Shown here piece after piece: positions 54,237 through 63,295 of a stretch of 64,000 nt of DNA (the first letter of the stretch is position 1; the number at the start of each line of letters is the position of its first letter). Origin of the DNA: Streptomyces sp. DSM 15324 (GTDB lineage Bacteria; Actinomycetota; Actinomycetes; Streptomycetales; Streptomycetaceae); the NCBI RefSeq assembly GCF_001514285.1, contig NZ_KQ949024.1, positions 834,700 to 898,699 of the forward strand, written 5' to 3'. Made by a program: the position numbers and the translations under genes. The notes beneath the pieces are model-generated. The model searched no databases. It was not told the origin of the DNA and saw only the letters and a program-made list of their open reading frames with translations.

Positions 54237-54312
54237 TATCGGCCTTCGTCTATCGGCCTTCGTCTATCGGCCTTCGTCTATCGGCCTTCGTGTGTCGGCC
54301 TTCGTGTGTCGG
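54237..54312. repeat. 14-bp tandem repeat abutting the hflX stop
   Basis: Five and a half copies of TATCGGCCTTCGTC; the first three are identical, later ones read TATCGGCCTTCGTG and TGTCGGCCTTCGTG. The core GGCCTTCGT is also the right arm of the neighbouring terminator, so the array probably grew from it. It ends exactly where hflX ends. Confidence 0.9.
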
Positions 54313-55806
54313 TCAGGCGAGGGGGGCCGGGACGTACGGTGCGAGGTCCGCGGCCAGTTCCTCGTGCACCCGTACCTTGAGGAGGGTGCCGTCCGCCGTG
54401 TGTTCCGCGGAGATCACCTCGCCCTCGGTGTGGGCGCGGGCGACGAGCTTGCCGTGGGTGTACGGCACCAGGGCCTCGATCTCGACCGAGGGCCGCGGCA
54501 GCTCGGCGTCGATGAGCGCGAGCAGTTCCTCGATGCCCTGGCCGGTGCGGGCCGAGACGGCGATGGAACGCTTCTCGATCCGCATCAGCCGCTGCAGGGT
54601 GAGCGGGTCGGCGGCGTCCGCCTTGTTGATCACCACGATCTCGGGCACCTGGGTGGCGCCGACGTCGTGGACCACCTCGCGCACGGCGGCCAGCTGCTCC
54701 TCCGGGTTGGGGTGCGAGCCGTCTACCACGTGCAGGATCAGGTCGGACTCGCCCACCTCCTCCATGGTGGAGCGGAACGCCTCGACCAGGTGGTGCGGCA
54801 GGTGCCGGACGAAGCCGACCGTGTCGGCCAGCGTGTACAGGCGGCCGCTCGGGGTCTCGGCCCGGCGCACGGTCGGGTCGAGGGTGGCGAACAGTGCGTT
54901 CTCGACGAGGACGCCGGCGCCGGTGAGGCGGTTGAGCAGGGACGACTTGCCGGCGTTGGTGTAGCCCGCGATGGCCACCGAGGGCACCTTGTGGCGCTTG
55001 CGCTCCTGGCGCTTGATCTCGCGGCCGGTCTTCATCTCCGCGATCTCCCGGCGCATCTTCGCCATCTTCTCGCGGATCCGCCGCCGGTCCGTCTCGATCT
55101 TGGTCTCACCGGGACCACGGGTGGCGAGGCCGCCGCCCTTGCCGCCGCCCATCTGCCGGGACAGCGACTGACCCCAGCCGCGCAGTCGCGGCAGCATGTA
55201 CTGCATCTGCGCGAGCGCGACCTGCGCCTTGCCCTCTCGGGACTTGGCGTGCTGGGCGAAGATGTCGAGGATCAGGGCCGTACGGTCGATGACCTTGACC
55301 TTGACGACGTCCTCGAGGTGGATGAGCTGGCCCGGGCTGAGCTCTCCGTCGCAGATGACGGTGTCCGCGCCCGTCTCGATGACGATGTCACGCAGTTCGC
55401 CGGCCTTGCCGGAGCCGATGTAGGTGGCCGCGTCGGGCTTGTCCCGGCGCTGGATCACGCCGTCGAGCACCAGCGCGCCCGCGGTCTCCGCGAGGGCGGC
55501 GAGCTCCGCGAGGGAGTTGTCAGCGTCCTGCGCGGTCCCCGTGGTCCACACGCCGACGAGGACGACCCGCTCCAGACGGAGCTGGCGGTACTCGACCTCG
55601 GTGACGTCCTCGAGTTCGGTGGAGAGGCCCGCGACGCGGCGCAGCGCCGCACGCTCGGAGCGGTCGAACTGGTCGCCGTCCCGCTCTCCGTCGATCTCGT
55701 GGCTCCAGGCGACGTCCTCTTCCATCAGGGCATCGGCCCGAAGACCTTCGGGGTAGGCGTGCGCGAAGCGCTTCGTGTCCTGGGAGAAGGAAGAAGAGGA
55801 GGTCAT
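54313..55806 (-). CDS. hflX: Ribosome-associated GTPase HflX
   Basis: 497 aa. The N-terminal HflX domain has VVLVGVWTTGTAQDADNSLA and YIGSGKAGELRD; the glycine-rich linker is GGGKGGGLATRGPGETKIET; the G domain has GYTNAGKSSLLN (G1), DPTVRR (G2), DTVGFVRHLP (G3) and VINKAD (G4). HflX splits stalled ribosomes under stress. The N-terminal extension of about 70 residues is longer than in E. coli, as usual in actinobacteria. ATG 55806 is used. Confidence 0.95.
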   Translation of the reverse strand: MTSSSSFSQDTKRFAHAYPEGLRADALMEEDVAWSHEIDGERDGDQFDRSERAALRRVAGLSTELEDVTEVEYRQLRLERVVLVGVWTTGTAQDADNSLAELAALAETAGALVLDGVIQRRDKPDAATYIGSGKAGELRDIVIETGADTVICDGELSPGQLIHLEDVVKVKVIDRTALILDIFAQHAKSREGKAQVALAQMQYMLPRLRGWGQSLSRQMGGGKGGGLATRGPGETKIETDRRRIREKMAKMRREIAEMKTGREIKRQERKRHKVPSVAIAGYTNAGKSSLLNRLTGAGVLVENALFATLDPTVRRAETPSGRLYTLADTVGFVRHLPHHLVEAFRSTMEEVGESDLILHVVDGSHPNPEEQLAAVREVVHDVGATQVPEIVVINKADAADPLTLQRLMRIEKRSIAVSARTGQGIEELLALIDAELPRPSVEIEALVPYTHGKLVARAHTEGEVISAEHTADGTLLKVRVHEELAADLAPYVPAPLA

Positions 55807-55966
55807 TGGGTCCTTACGTCGTGGGGATACCGATGCCGGCGGGTTTCACCTTCCATGGTGCACAACGCACGAGCACCGCGGGAGATTCCCGCCCTCGTGC
55901 CCCGCGCCCCGTGCCGCGCCGACCTGACGATGGTCGCACGGTACGCCCCGTCTCGTCACGGCCTTA

Positions 55967-57664
55967 TTACCGGCCCGGGGCCCAGGGAGCGGTGCGCGCC
56001 GGGCCGGCCGGGACGGCGTCGACAGCCTTGACGGCCTTGGCGGACTTGGCGGACTTGGCGGGCTTGGCCGGCTTGACTGCCTTGGCCGAGTGGACGGCCT
56101 GGGCGGAGTGTGGAGCCGGAGAGGCCTGCGTGCCCGCGTCTCCGGCCGCCGTCGGCTTCCAGTCCGGGTGGCCGGGCATCGGCGGGGTCTTCTCCCCGTA
56201 CAGCCAGCCCTGGAAGAAGGCGCCGAGGTCGCGTCCGGAGACCTCCTCGGCGAGCCGGCGGAAGTCCGCCGTGCCGGCGGTGGAGTCCTTGTGGTCGCGC
56301 ACCCAGTCCCGCTCGACCTGCTCGAACGCCTTCTGGCCGATCTCCTGGCGCAGGGCGTACAGGACGAGGGCGGCGCCGTCGTACACGTTCGGGCGGAAGA
56401 TGCTGATCTTCTCGCCGGGGGCGGGCGCCTTGGGGAGCGCCGGTGGGCCGCCGGCGGCGCGCCAGCCGTCGGACGCGCCGTACGCCGCCTTCATGCGCTC
56501 CTGGAGGGTATAGCCGCCCTTCTCCTGGGCGTAGAGGGCCTCGTACCAGGTGGCGTGTCCCTCGTTGAGCCAGAGGTCGGACCACGTGCGCGGGCTGACG
56601 CTGTCGCCGAACCACTGGTGGGACAGTTCGTGCACCATGATCGACTCGATGTACCACTTGGGGTAGCCCGGCTCGGTGAAGAGATCCTTCTCGAACAGGG
56701 ACAGGGTCTGTGTCTCCAGCTCGAACCCGGTGTCGGCCTGGGCCATGAGCAGGCCGTAGGTCTCGAAGGGGTAGGGCCCGACCTTCTTCTCCATCCAGGC
56801 GATCTGGTCGGGGGTCTTCTTCAGCCACGGTTCGAGGGCCGCCCGGTCCTTCGTGGGCACGACGTCGCGGACGGGCAGCCCGTGCGGTCCGTCGCGGTGC
56901 AGGACGGTGGAACGGCCGATGGACACCTGGGCGAGCTCGGTGGCCATGGGGTGCTGGGTGCGGTACGTCCACGTGGTCGTGGAGCCGGACCGGTCAGCGC
57001 CGGTGGGCAGCCCGTTGGCGACGGCTGTGTAGTCGTCGGGGGCGGTGATCCGGATGGTGAACATCGCCTTGTCGGAAGGGTGGTCGTTGCACGGGAAGAC
57101 CAGGTGGGCGACGTCGGCCTGGTTGGCCATGGCGAGGCCGTCGGCGGTGCGCACCCAGCCGCCGTCCCGGCCGTCGGCGCCCACCGGGTCGCTCGTGTGC
57201 CGCACGGTGATGCGCGTCCAGTTGCCCGGCGTCAGCTCGTCCTCAGGGGTGACCACGAGGTCGTCCCCGGCGGTCTCGAAGGTCGCGGGCCTGCCGTCCA
57301 CCTCGACCGACTCGACGTCACCCTGCGCGAAGTCCAGATTGATCCGGTCCAGGGTCTCGGTGGTCCACGCGTCGATGGTGGTGACGGCCTGGAGCGGCTT
57401 GCTGTTGGCACCGGAGTAGGTGAAGGAGAGGTCGTACGACACGACGTCGTAGCCGGGATTGCCGAGGTACGGGAAGAGGCGGTCGCCGATGCCGAGCGGT
57501 GCCGCAGGGGCGCTCGCGGCGACGAGGCAGACGGACACGGCCGAGGCGAGCAGCGCGGACTTGAGTCGGCGGGCGGCCGCGCCGGGCCGGGCGGCCCGCG
57601 GGCGCGGGGCCGAGAGGTGGGGAGCCGAGCGGCGCGGGGCCGAGGGGTGGGGGGTGAGCAGCAT
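55967..57664 (-). CDS. Secreted M1-family zinc metallopeptidase
   Basis: 565 aa. A signal peptide (AARRLKSALLASAVSVCLVA) precedes an M1 aminopeptidase-like fold: zinc site HELSHQWFGD with the third ligand in NEGHATWYEAL about 20 residues on. The exopeptidase GxMEN motif is replaced by a sequence reading ADTGFELETQ, so aminopeptidase specificity is uncertain. The last 60 residues are Ala/Lys/Pro repeats (AKAVKPAKPAKSAKSAKAVK), probably a disordered or wall-interacting tail. It follows rshA on the same strand after 139 bases. ATG 57664. Confidence 0.9.
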   Translation of the reverse strand: MLLTPHPSAPRRSAPHLSAPRPRAARPGAAARRLKSALLASAVSVCLVAASAPAAPLGIGDRLFPYLGNPGYDVVSYDLSFTYSGANSKPLQAVTTIDAWTTETLDRINLDFAQGDVESVEVDGRPATFETAGDDLVVTPEDELTPGNWTRITVRHTSDPVGADGRDGGWVRTADGLAMANQADVAHLVFPCNDHPSDKAMFTIRITAPDDYTAVANGLPTGADRSGSTTTWTYRTQHPMATELAQVSIGRSTVLHRDGPHGLPVRDVVPTKDRAALEPWLKKTPDQIAWMEKKVGPYPFETYGLLMAQADTGFELETQTLSLFEKDLFTEPGYPKWYIESIMVHELSHQWFGDSVSPRTWSDLWLNEGHATWYEALYAQEKGGYTLQERMKAAYGASDGWRAAGGPPALPKAPAPGEKISIFRPNVYDGAALVLYALRQEIGQKAFEQVERDWVRDHKDSTAGTADFRRLAEEVSGRDLGAFFQGWLYGEKTPPMPGHPDWKPTAAGDAGTQASPAPHSAQAVHSAKAVKPAKPAKSAKSAKAVKAVDAVPAGPARTAPWAPGR

Positions 57665-57803
57665 GGACCACGGCTACCAGCGCACACCTGTCGTACGGCG
57701 GCGACTCGCGCCCTTCCCACCCGAACGGGTTGCCCCCGCGCGCGCGGGTGCGGGTGCGCCGGGCGGATCGGAGTCGTACGACGGGGCCCTGCCGGGGGCC
57801 CGT

Positions 57804-59990
57804 TCAGGAGGCCGAGTCGTGGTGCTGGGCCCTGGCCACGTCGTAGACCCCCGGGACGTTCCGCATGGCACGCATGAGGGTGGGCAGGTGGGCCGCGTCG
57901 GGGAGCTGCAGCGTGTACGTGTGGCGTACGCGCTGCTGGCTCGGGGGTTCAACGGTCGCGGAGACGATCTCGGCGCCCTCCATCGCCATGGCCTCCGTGA
58001 GGTCGGCGAGCAGATGGGGACGGCCGAAGGACTCGGCGATCAGTGTGACCCGGCACTCGGTGGTGTCGCCCCAGCTCACGTCGACGGCCGGGCGCCCCGC
58101 GTCCGTCATGCGCGCCACCGCGGCGCACTCCACGCGGTGCACGGTCACCACTCCCCCGCGCACGGCGAAGCCGGTGACCTCGTCGGCCGGGACGGGGGTG
58201 CAGCAGCCGGCGAGGCGCACGCCGGCGTCGGGGCGGCCGACGACGGTGATCGCGGTGTCGGGGCGGGAGAGCGGGGCGTCGGCGGCCGGGATGTCCGTCA
58301 CCGTCCGCGCCGCGTCGACGCTCTCCTCGGGCTCGGCCGGGGCCGGGTGGGTCGCCAGCCAGCGCTGGATGGCGATCCGGGCCGCGGGGGTGTGGGCGTG
58401 TTCCAGCCACTCCCTGGAGGGCTCGGAGGCGGGGTCCTGGCCCATGAGGAGCTGGACGGTGTCGCCGTCGCGGAGAACCGTGCTCAGGGTCGCCAGCCGG
58501 CCGTTCACCCGGGCGCCAATACAGGCGTGCGCGTCCTCGCCGTACTGCGCGTAGGCGGCGTCGACGCAGGTGGCGCCGTCGGGGAGGCCGAGGGTGCCGC
58601 CGTCGGGGCGGAAGACGGTGATCTCGCGGTCCTGGGCGAGGTCCTCGCGCAGGGTGGACCAGAAGGTGTCGGTGTCCGGAGCGGCCTCCTGCCAGGCGAG
58701 GAGGCGGGAGAGCCAGCCGGGCCGGGTCGGGTCGACCCGTTCCCCGTCGGGCCGCTCGCCGCCGCCGGGCCGCTCGCCGCCGGGCCGGTCCGCGTCCGCC
58801 GGGGCCCCCTCGCGGGTCTGTTCGTCCTGCGGACCGGCGTAGGGGTTGCCGAGGGCGACGACTCCGGCCTCGGCGACCTTGTGCATCTGGTGGGTGCGGA
58901 TGAGGACTTCGGCGACCTGGCCGTCCCCACGGGCGACGGCGGTGTGCAGCGACTGGTACAGGTTGAACTTGGGGACGGCGATGAAGTCCTTGAACTCGGA
59001 GACGACGGGCGTCATGCAGGTGTGCAGCTCACCCAGGACGGCGTAGCAGTCCGCGTCCTCCCCGACCAGCACCAGCAGCCGCCCGAAGTCGCAGCCGCGC
59101 AGCTCGCCGCGCTTGCGCGAGACGCGGTGGACGGAGACGAAGTGCCGGGGCCGGATGAGGACTTCGGCCTGGATCCCGGCCTCGCGCAGGACCGCGCGCA
59201 TCGCGTCGGCGAACTCGGCGAGGGGGTCGTCCGCGCGGGAGGCGTTGTCGACGATCAGCTCGCGGGTGTGCTCGTACTCCTCGGGGTGCAGGATCGCGAA
59301 GACGAGGTCTTCCAGCTCGGTCTTGAGGGCCTGGACGCCGAGGCGTTCGGCGAGCGGGATGAGGAAGTCCCGGGTGATCTTGGCGATGCGCTCCTGTTTC
59401 TCGGGGCGCATCACGCCGAGGGTGCGCATGTTGTGCAGCCGGTCGGCGAGCTTGATCGACATCACGCGGACGTCGCTGCCGGTGGCGACGAGCATCTTGC
59501 GGAAGGTCTCGGGCTCGGCGGCGGCGCCGTAGTCGACCTTCTCCAACTTGGTGACGCCGTCGACGAGATAGCGCACCTCCTCGCCGAACTGCTCCCGCAC
59601 CTGGTCGAGGGTCACATCGGTGTCCTCGACGGTGTCGTGCAGCAGAGACGCCGTCAGGGTCGTCGTCTCGGCGCCGAGTTCGGCGAGGATCAGGGTCACG
59701 GCGAGCGGGTGCGTGATGTACGGCTCGCCGCTCTTGCGCATCTGGCCGCGGTGCGAGGACTCGGCCAGCACATAGGCGCGGCGAAGGGGTTCGAGGTCGG
59801 CGTCGGGGTGGTGGGCGCGGTGGGCCTCGACGACATGGCCGATCGCGTCGGGCAGCCGGCCGCGGGCGGGGCTGCCGAGCAGGGCGGCCCGTCCCAGGCG
59901 GCGCAGGTCGATCCGGGGCAGGCTGCGCCTGCGGCTCGTGGCGGGCGCTACCGGGCCCGGCATCGCAGGGTTCGTGGCCTCCGCACTCAT
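57804..59990 (-). CDS. rshA: RelA/SpoT homologue RshA
   Basis: 728 aa. The HD hydrolase half is intact (SLLHDTVEDTD, VMSIKLADRLHNMRTL). The synthetase half has RPRHFVSVHRVSRKRGEL, EFKDFIAVPKFNLYQSLHTA and EVLIRTHQMH, which differ from the usual DxxAxR, PKxNGYQS and EIQIRT motifs. A disordered Gly/Arg/Glu linker lies at about 385-425, then TGS (ITVFRPDGGTLGLPDGATCV), a zinc-finger-like region with CCTPVPADEVTGF and a C-terminal ACT domain. ATG 59990 follows GGAGG. It is the second RSH protein known in Streptomyces beside RelA. The 299 bases upstream hold no gene. Confidence 0.93.
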   Translation of the reverse strand: MSAEATNPAMPGPVAPATSRRRSLPRIDLRRLGRAALLGSPARGRLPDAIGHVVEAHRAHHPDADLEPLRRAYVLAESSHRGQMRKSGEPYITHPLAVTLILAELGAETTTLTASLLHDTVEDTDVTLDQVREQFGEEVRYLVDGVTKLEKVDYGAAAEPETFRKMLVATGSDVRVMSIKLADRLHNMRTLGVMRPEKQERIAKITRDFLIPLAERLGVQALKTELEDLVFAILHPEEYEHTRELIVDNASRADDPLAEFADAMRAVLREAGIQAEVLIRPRHFVSVHRVSRKRGELRGCDFGRLLVLVGEDADCYAVLGELHTCMTPVVSEFKDFIAVPKFNLYQSLHTAVARGDGQVAEVLIRTHQMHKVAEAGVVALGNPYAGPQDEQTREGAPADADRPGGERPGGGERPDGERVDPTRPGWLSRLLAWQEAAPDTDTFWSTLREDLAQDREITVFRPDGGTLGLPDGATCVDAAYAQYGEDAHACIGARVNGRLATLSTVLRDGDTVQLLMGQDPASEPSREWLEHAHTPAARIAIQRWLATHPAPAEPEESVDAARTVTDIPAADAPLSRPDTAITVVGRPDAGVRLAGCCTPVPADEVTGFAVRGGVVTVHRVECAAVARMTDAGRPAVDVSWGDTTECRVTLIAESFGRPHLLADLTEAMAMEGAEIVSATVEPPSQQRVRHTYTLQLPDAAHLPTLMRAMRNVPGVYDVARAQHHDSAS

Positions 59991-60289
59991 GGGCACCTCC
60001 GGCTGCGTGGACCGGCGGACGGGGTGTCCCAGGGCGGACACGGCTCAGGGGACTTGGCAAAGGTCCCCCGTCCGGGCCGGTGCTTGATGCTACCGAGCCC
60101 ATCACGTGCGACTGACCGCCTCTCGCCGAGCGTGAAACGGATCACCCATTCGAGCGACGATTCAGGGGTTTACGGTTTTGCGCCACCGGAATCAGGACCG
60201 GCCCCCCTTTCGAACGCCTGCCCCTGCCTCAGGTGTACGGTTACCCGCCCCATGAGCGCACAGACCTGCGATACGAAGACGTCATCCCG

Positions 60290-61159
60290 TCAACGAGCCG
60301 CGCTTTCAAGCCAGTCGGGGGCGATCTCGCCTGTGGCGACGATCACTGCGGGTCCGGTCATCTCGATCTCGCCGTCGGGGCGCTCCGTGATCACCAGACG
60401 GCCGCCGGGGACGTCCACGGTGTAGGTCGCGGGGGTCCCGGTGACGGCCGGGTCGACGCCGTCCCTGCGGGCCGCGGCCACGGCGACGGCGCACGCGCCC
60501 GTGCCGCAGGAGCGGGTCTCGCCGGAACCGCGCTCGTGCACGCGCAGGGCGACGTGCCCGGGTCCGCGATCGACGACGAACTCGACGTTGACCCCGTCCG
60601 GGTAGGCGGAGGCCGGGCTGAAGGGCGGCGGGCTGGACAGGTCGCCGGCGTGCGCGAGGTCCTCGACGAAGGCCACGGCGTGCGGATTGCCCATGTTCAC
60701 GTTCCGTGCGGGCCAGCTGCGCTCGCCGACGCGCACGGTGACCTCACCCTCGGGCAGACGCGCCCGGCCCATGCCGACGGTGATGTCGCCGTCCTTGGCG
60801 AGGTGCACGCTCTTGACGCCCCCGCGCGTGGCGACGGAGATGTCCCCCTCGGGGACGAGGTCCGCGTGCTGGAGGTAGCGCGCGAAGACCCGCACGCCGT
60901 TGCCGCACATCTCCGCGATCGAGCCGTCGCCGTTGCGGTAGTCCATGAACCACTCGGCCTCGGCCGCCATGTCCTTCGCCTCAGGGTGCGTGGCGGACCG
61001 CACGACGTGCAGCAGCCCGTCGCCGCCGATGCCCGCGCGCCGGTCGCACAGCGCGGCGACAGCGGTCGCGGGGAGGTCGATGACGTTCTCCGGGTCCGGG
61101 ACGATCACGAAGTCGTTCTCGGTCCCGTGCCCCTTGAGGAAGGCGATCCGCGTGCTCAT
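60290..61159 (-). CDS. dapF: Diaminopimelate epimerase
   Basis: 289 aa. Converts LL- to meso-diaminopimelate; Streptomyces walls use the LL form, and the meso form feeds lysine synthesis. The two catalytic Cys are in EMCGNGVRVFARY and RSCGTGACAVAV. GHGTENDFVIVPD and NMGNPHAVAFV are also conserved. ATG 61159 begins STRIAFLKGHG; the frame is open for 71 more codons with no family sequence. It lies 300 bases upstream of rshA in the same direction and 90 bases downstream of a small membrane gene. Confidence 0.95.
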   Translation of the reverse strand: MSTRIAFLKGHGTENDFVIVPDPENVIDLPATAVAALCDRRAGIGGDGLLHVVRSATHPEAKDMAAEAEWFMDYRNGDGSIAEMCGNGVRVFARYLQHADLVPEGDISVATRGGVKSVHLAKDGDITVGMGRARLPEGEVTVRVGERSWPARNVNMGNPHAVAFVEDLAHAGDLSSPPPFSPASAYPDGVNVEFVVDRGPGHVALRVHERGSGETRSCGTGACAVAVAAARRDGVDPAVTGTPATYTVDVPGGRLVITERPDGEIEMTGPAVIVATGEIAPDWLESAAR

Positions 61160-61248
61160 TCCTCGATCGTACGGCGTGCGTACGACACCCGGCGCACGCG
61201 TGCGTGCCGAGGTCCGGGGCACGCTCGTGACGCGCGCGTGAACTCCGC

Positions 61249-61815
61249 TCAGCGCAGGCGCGCCACGCGCCACACGGCGAGGACGGCCACCACGGCGACC
61301 AGGACGACGTACGCCAGGACGACCCGCCAGTCCGGGCGGTGACCGGACCCGCGCGCGGGGAGGCCTGGCCACGTGTAACCGACGCGACGGGCGGCCATCA
61401 TGCCCCAGCCGGCCGCGCAGGAGCAGATGAGCAGCCCCAGCATCGCGATCACGGCCCCGCTGTCGCCGAAGTCGAAGGCGAGCGGGAACGCGAACATCAG
61501 GGAGCCGGTCGCGGACAGGGCGACGATCGGAGCGAGCTGCCAGATCCGCAGCCGGCGCTGGGGGCGCAGCTCGACCTCGACCTCGGGCCCGCTCGCGAAC
61601 ATCTCCTCGGGCTCGGGACCGTCGTCGGTCACCCCGCCGCCCTGGGTGTCGTCCACCACGTCGGGATCCACCGCGTCGGGGCTCACCGCGTCGGGGCTCA
61701 CGGCGTCGGGGCCCACCGCGTCGGGAAGGGCGCGCCCGTCCCGGGGCTCCGGTTCCCCGCGCTCGGGGGTGAGGCCCTCGGTGCCTTGTGCGGTGTCACG
61801 AGGGCCGGCCTCCAT
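61249..61815 (-). CDS. Small membrane protein with acidic repeat N terminus
   Basis: 188 aa. The N-terminal 80 residues are acidic and contain a five-residue repeat (PDAVS, PDAVS, PDAVD) from 15-bp tandem copies at about 61654-61724. Three to four membrane helices follow (LAPIVALSATGSLMFAFPLA, VIAMLGLLICSCAAGWGMMA, VLAYVVLVAVVAVLAVW). ATG 61815 is used; GTG 61821, two codons upstream, is equally possible with GGGAGG close by. It sits between miaA and dapF on the same strand and has no assigned function. Confidence 0.8.
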   Translation of the reverse strand: MEAGPRDTAQGTEGLTPERGEPEPRDGRALPDAVGPDAVSPDAVSPDAVDPDVVDDTQGGGVTDDGPEPEEMFASGPEVEVELRPQRRLRIWQLAPIVALSATGSLMFAFPLAFDFGDSGAVIAMLGLLICSCAAGWGMMAARRVGYTWPGLPARGSGHRPDWRVVLAYVVLVAVVAVLAVWRVARLR

Positions 61816-61923
61816 CGCCACGCGCCCTCCCAACTCGGACTCCACTTGGTCGATCGAAGCTCGATGATGGCACGGCACCGGAGGCACGGATGACGGCCTG
61901 GGCGTCCCGATGCCATGACGTGA

Positions 61924-62862
61924 TCAGGCTGTAACCGGTCGTTCCACCAACGCCAGCGCGAGCTCCGGAAGTTTGGTGAGATCCGCCGCAGCCCCACTCA
62001 ACCAGTGCACCCGCGGATCGCGCCTGAACCATGAATCCTGACGGCGCGCGAAGCGCTTGGTGGCACGGACGGTCTCGGCGCGCGCCTCGGCGTCCGTGCA
62101 CTCCCCGGCGAGCGCGGCGAGGACCTGCTGGTAGCCGAGCGCGCGCGACGCCGTACGCCCCTCGCGCAGGCCTTGCGCCTCCAGAGTGCGGACCTCGTCC
62201 ACGAGCCCGGCGTCCCACATGCGGTCGACCCGGCGGGCGATGCGCTCGTCGAGTTCGGGGCGTGCCACGTCAACCCCGATCTGGACGGTGTCGTAGACCG
62301 AGTCATGACCCGGCAGGTTTGCCGTGAACGGGCGGCCGGTGATCTCGATGACCTCAAGGGCGCGCACGATACGGCGGCCGTTGCTGGGCAGGATCGCCTG
62401 GGCGGCCTCGGGGTCGGCGGCGGCCAGCCGGGCGTGCAGCGCACCGGAGCCGCGCAGGGCCAGCTCCTCCTCAAGCCGGGCGCGGACCGCGGGGTCGGTG
62501 CCGGGAAACTCCAGGTTGTCGACGGCGCCCCGGACGTACAGCCCGGAGCCGCCGACGAGGACCGGCCAGCGGCCCTCGGCGAGCAGGGCGTCGATCCGGG
62601 CGCGGGCCAGCCTCTGGTACTCGGCGACGGAGGCGGTGACGGTGACGTCCCAGATGTCGAGGAGGTGGTGCGGAACTCCGGCCCGTTCCCCGGGGGTCAG
62701 CTTGGCGGTGCCGATGTCCATCCCTCGGTAGAGCTGCATGGAGTCGGCGTTGACGACCTCGCCGCCGAGGCGTTGGGCGAGGAAGACGCCCAGATCGGAC
62801 TTTCCGGCCGCGGTCGGTCCGACGACGGCGATGACGCGGGGGGTGGGGGCTGCGCTGCTCAC
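61924..62862 (-). CDS. miaA: tRNA dimethylallyltransferase
   Basis: 312 aa. Adds the isopentenyl group to A37 of tRNAs that read codons starting with U. P-loop [13 protein letters not shown], the catalytic-Asp region [18 protein letters not shown] and TRxF-type helices [16 protein letters not shown] are present; the C-terminal [16 protein letters not shown] is conserved. GTG 62862 follows GGGAG. In Streptomyces this modification acts on the bldA tRNA for UUA codons and so bears on development. Confidence 0.96.
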   Translation of the reverse strand: MSSAAPTPRVIAVVGPTAAGKSDLGVFLAQRLGGEVVNADSMQLYRGMDIGTAKLTPGERAGVPHHLLDIWDVTVTASVAEYQRLARARIDALLAEGRWPVLVGGSGLYVRGAVDNLEFPGTDPAVRARLEEELALRGSGALHARLAAADPEAAQAILPSNGRRIVRALEVIEITGRPFTANLPGHDSVYDTVQIGVDVARPELDERIARRVDRMWDAGLVDEVRTLEAQGLREGRTASRALGYQQVLAALAGECTDAEARAETVRATKRFARRQDSWFRRDPRVHWLSGAAADLTKLPELALALVERPVTA

Positions 62863-63012
62863 CGCACCAGTCTCCCAAACCGCCGGGGGCGCCCTCGAAG
62901 GTGTTGCGCGCCGGAGGCGTGGGGCGTCGCCGGGGGCAGGGCGGGATGCCTTCCGCGCGGGTACCGTATGGGTTGGTATGGGCGTTTCGGTACCTGTGAG
63001 GGAAGGTGGCCC

Positions 63013-63285
63013 ATGGGTCTCTTGCACAATCTGAAGGTCAGGCTCGCCCCGGCCAAGGGCAAGGTCTCGCACCTCGCCCACGAGCACGGGCACAAGGTCA
63101 CGCACGGTCTCGACAAGGCGGCGAAGGTCGTCGACGAGAAGACCAAGGGCAAGTACACCGACCGGATCCACACGGGCACCGACAAGGCCAAGGGGGCCGT
63201 GGACCGGCTCGCGCACAAGGACGAGCCGCCGACGGGCGGTGGCGACAGGTTCACCCCGCCGCGCACCCCTCCGCCGGCCTCCTGA
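63013..63285 (+). CDS. MT0933-type antitoxin-like protein
   Basis: 90 aa, basic and repetitive in Lys, His, Asp and Gly. The core [20 protein letters not shown] followed by [11 protein letters not shown] matches the actinobacterial MT0933/Rv0909 antitoxin-like family, which also resembles CsbD-type stress proteins. ATG 63013 follows GAAGG. No toxin gene accompanies it, so antitoxin function is doubtful here. It lies between divergent miaA and the dioxygenase-like gene. Confidence 0.8.
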   Translation: MGLLHNLKVRLAPAKGKVSHLAHEHGHKVTHGLDKAAKVVDEKTKGKYTDRIHTGTDKAKGAVDRLAHKDEPPTGGGDRFTPPRTPPPAS

Positions 63286-63295
63286 CCCCGCCCCG

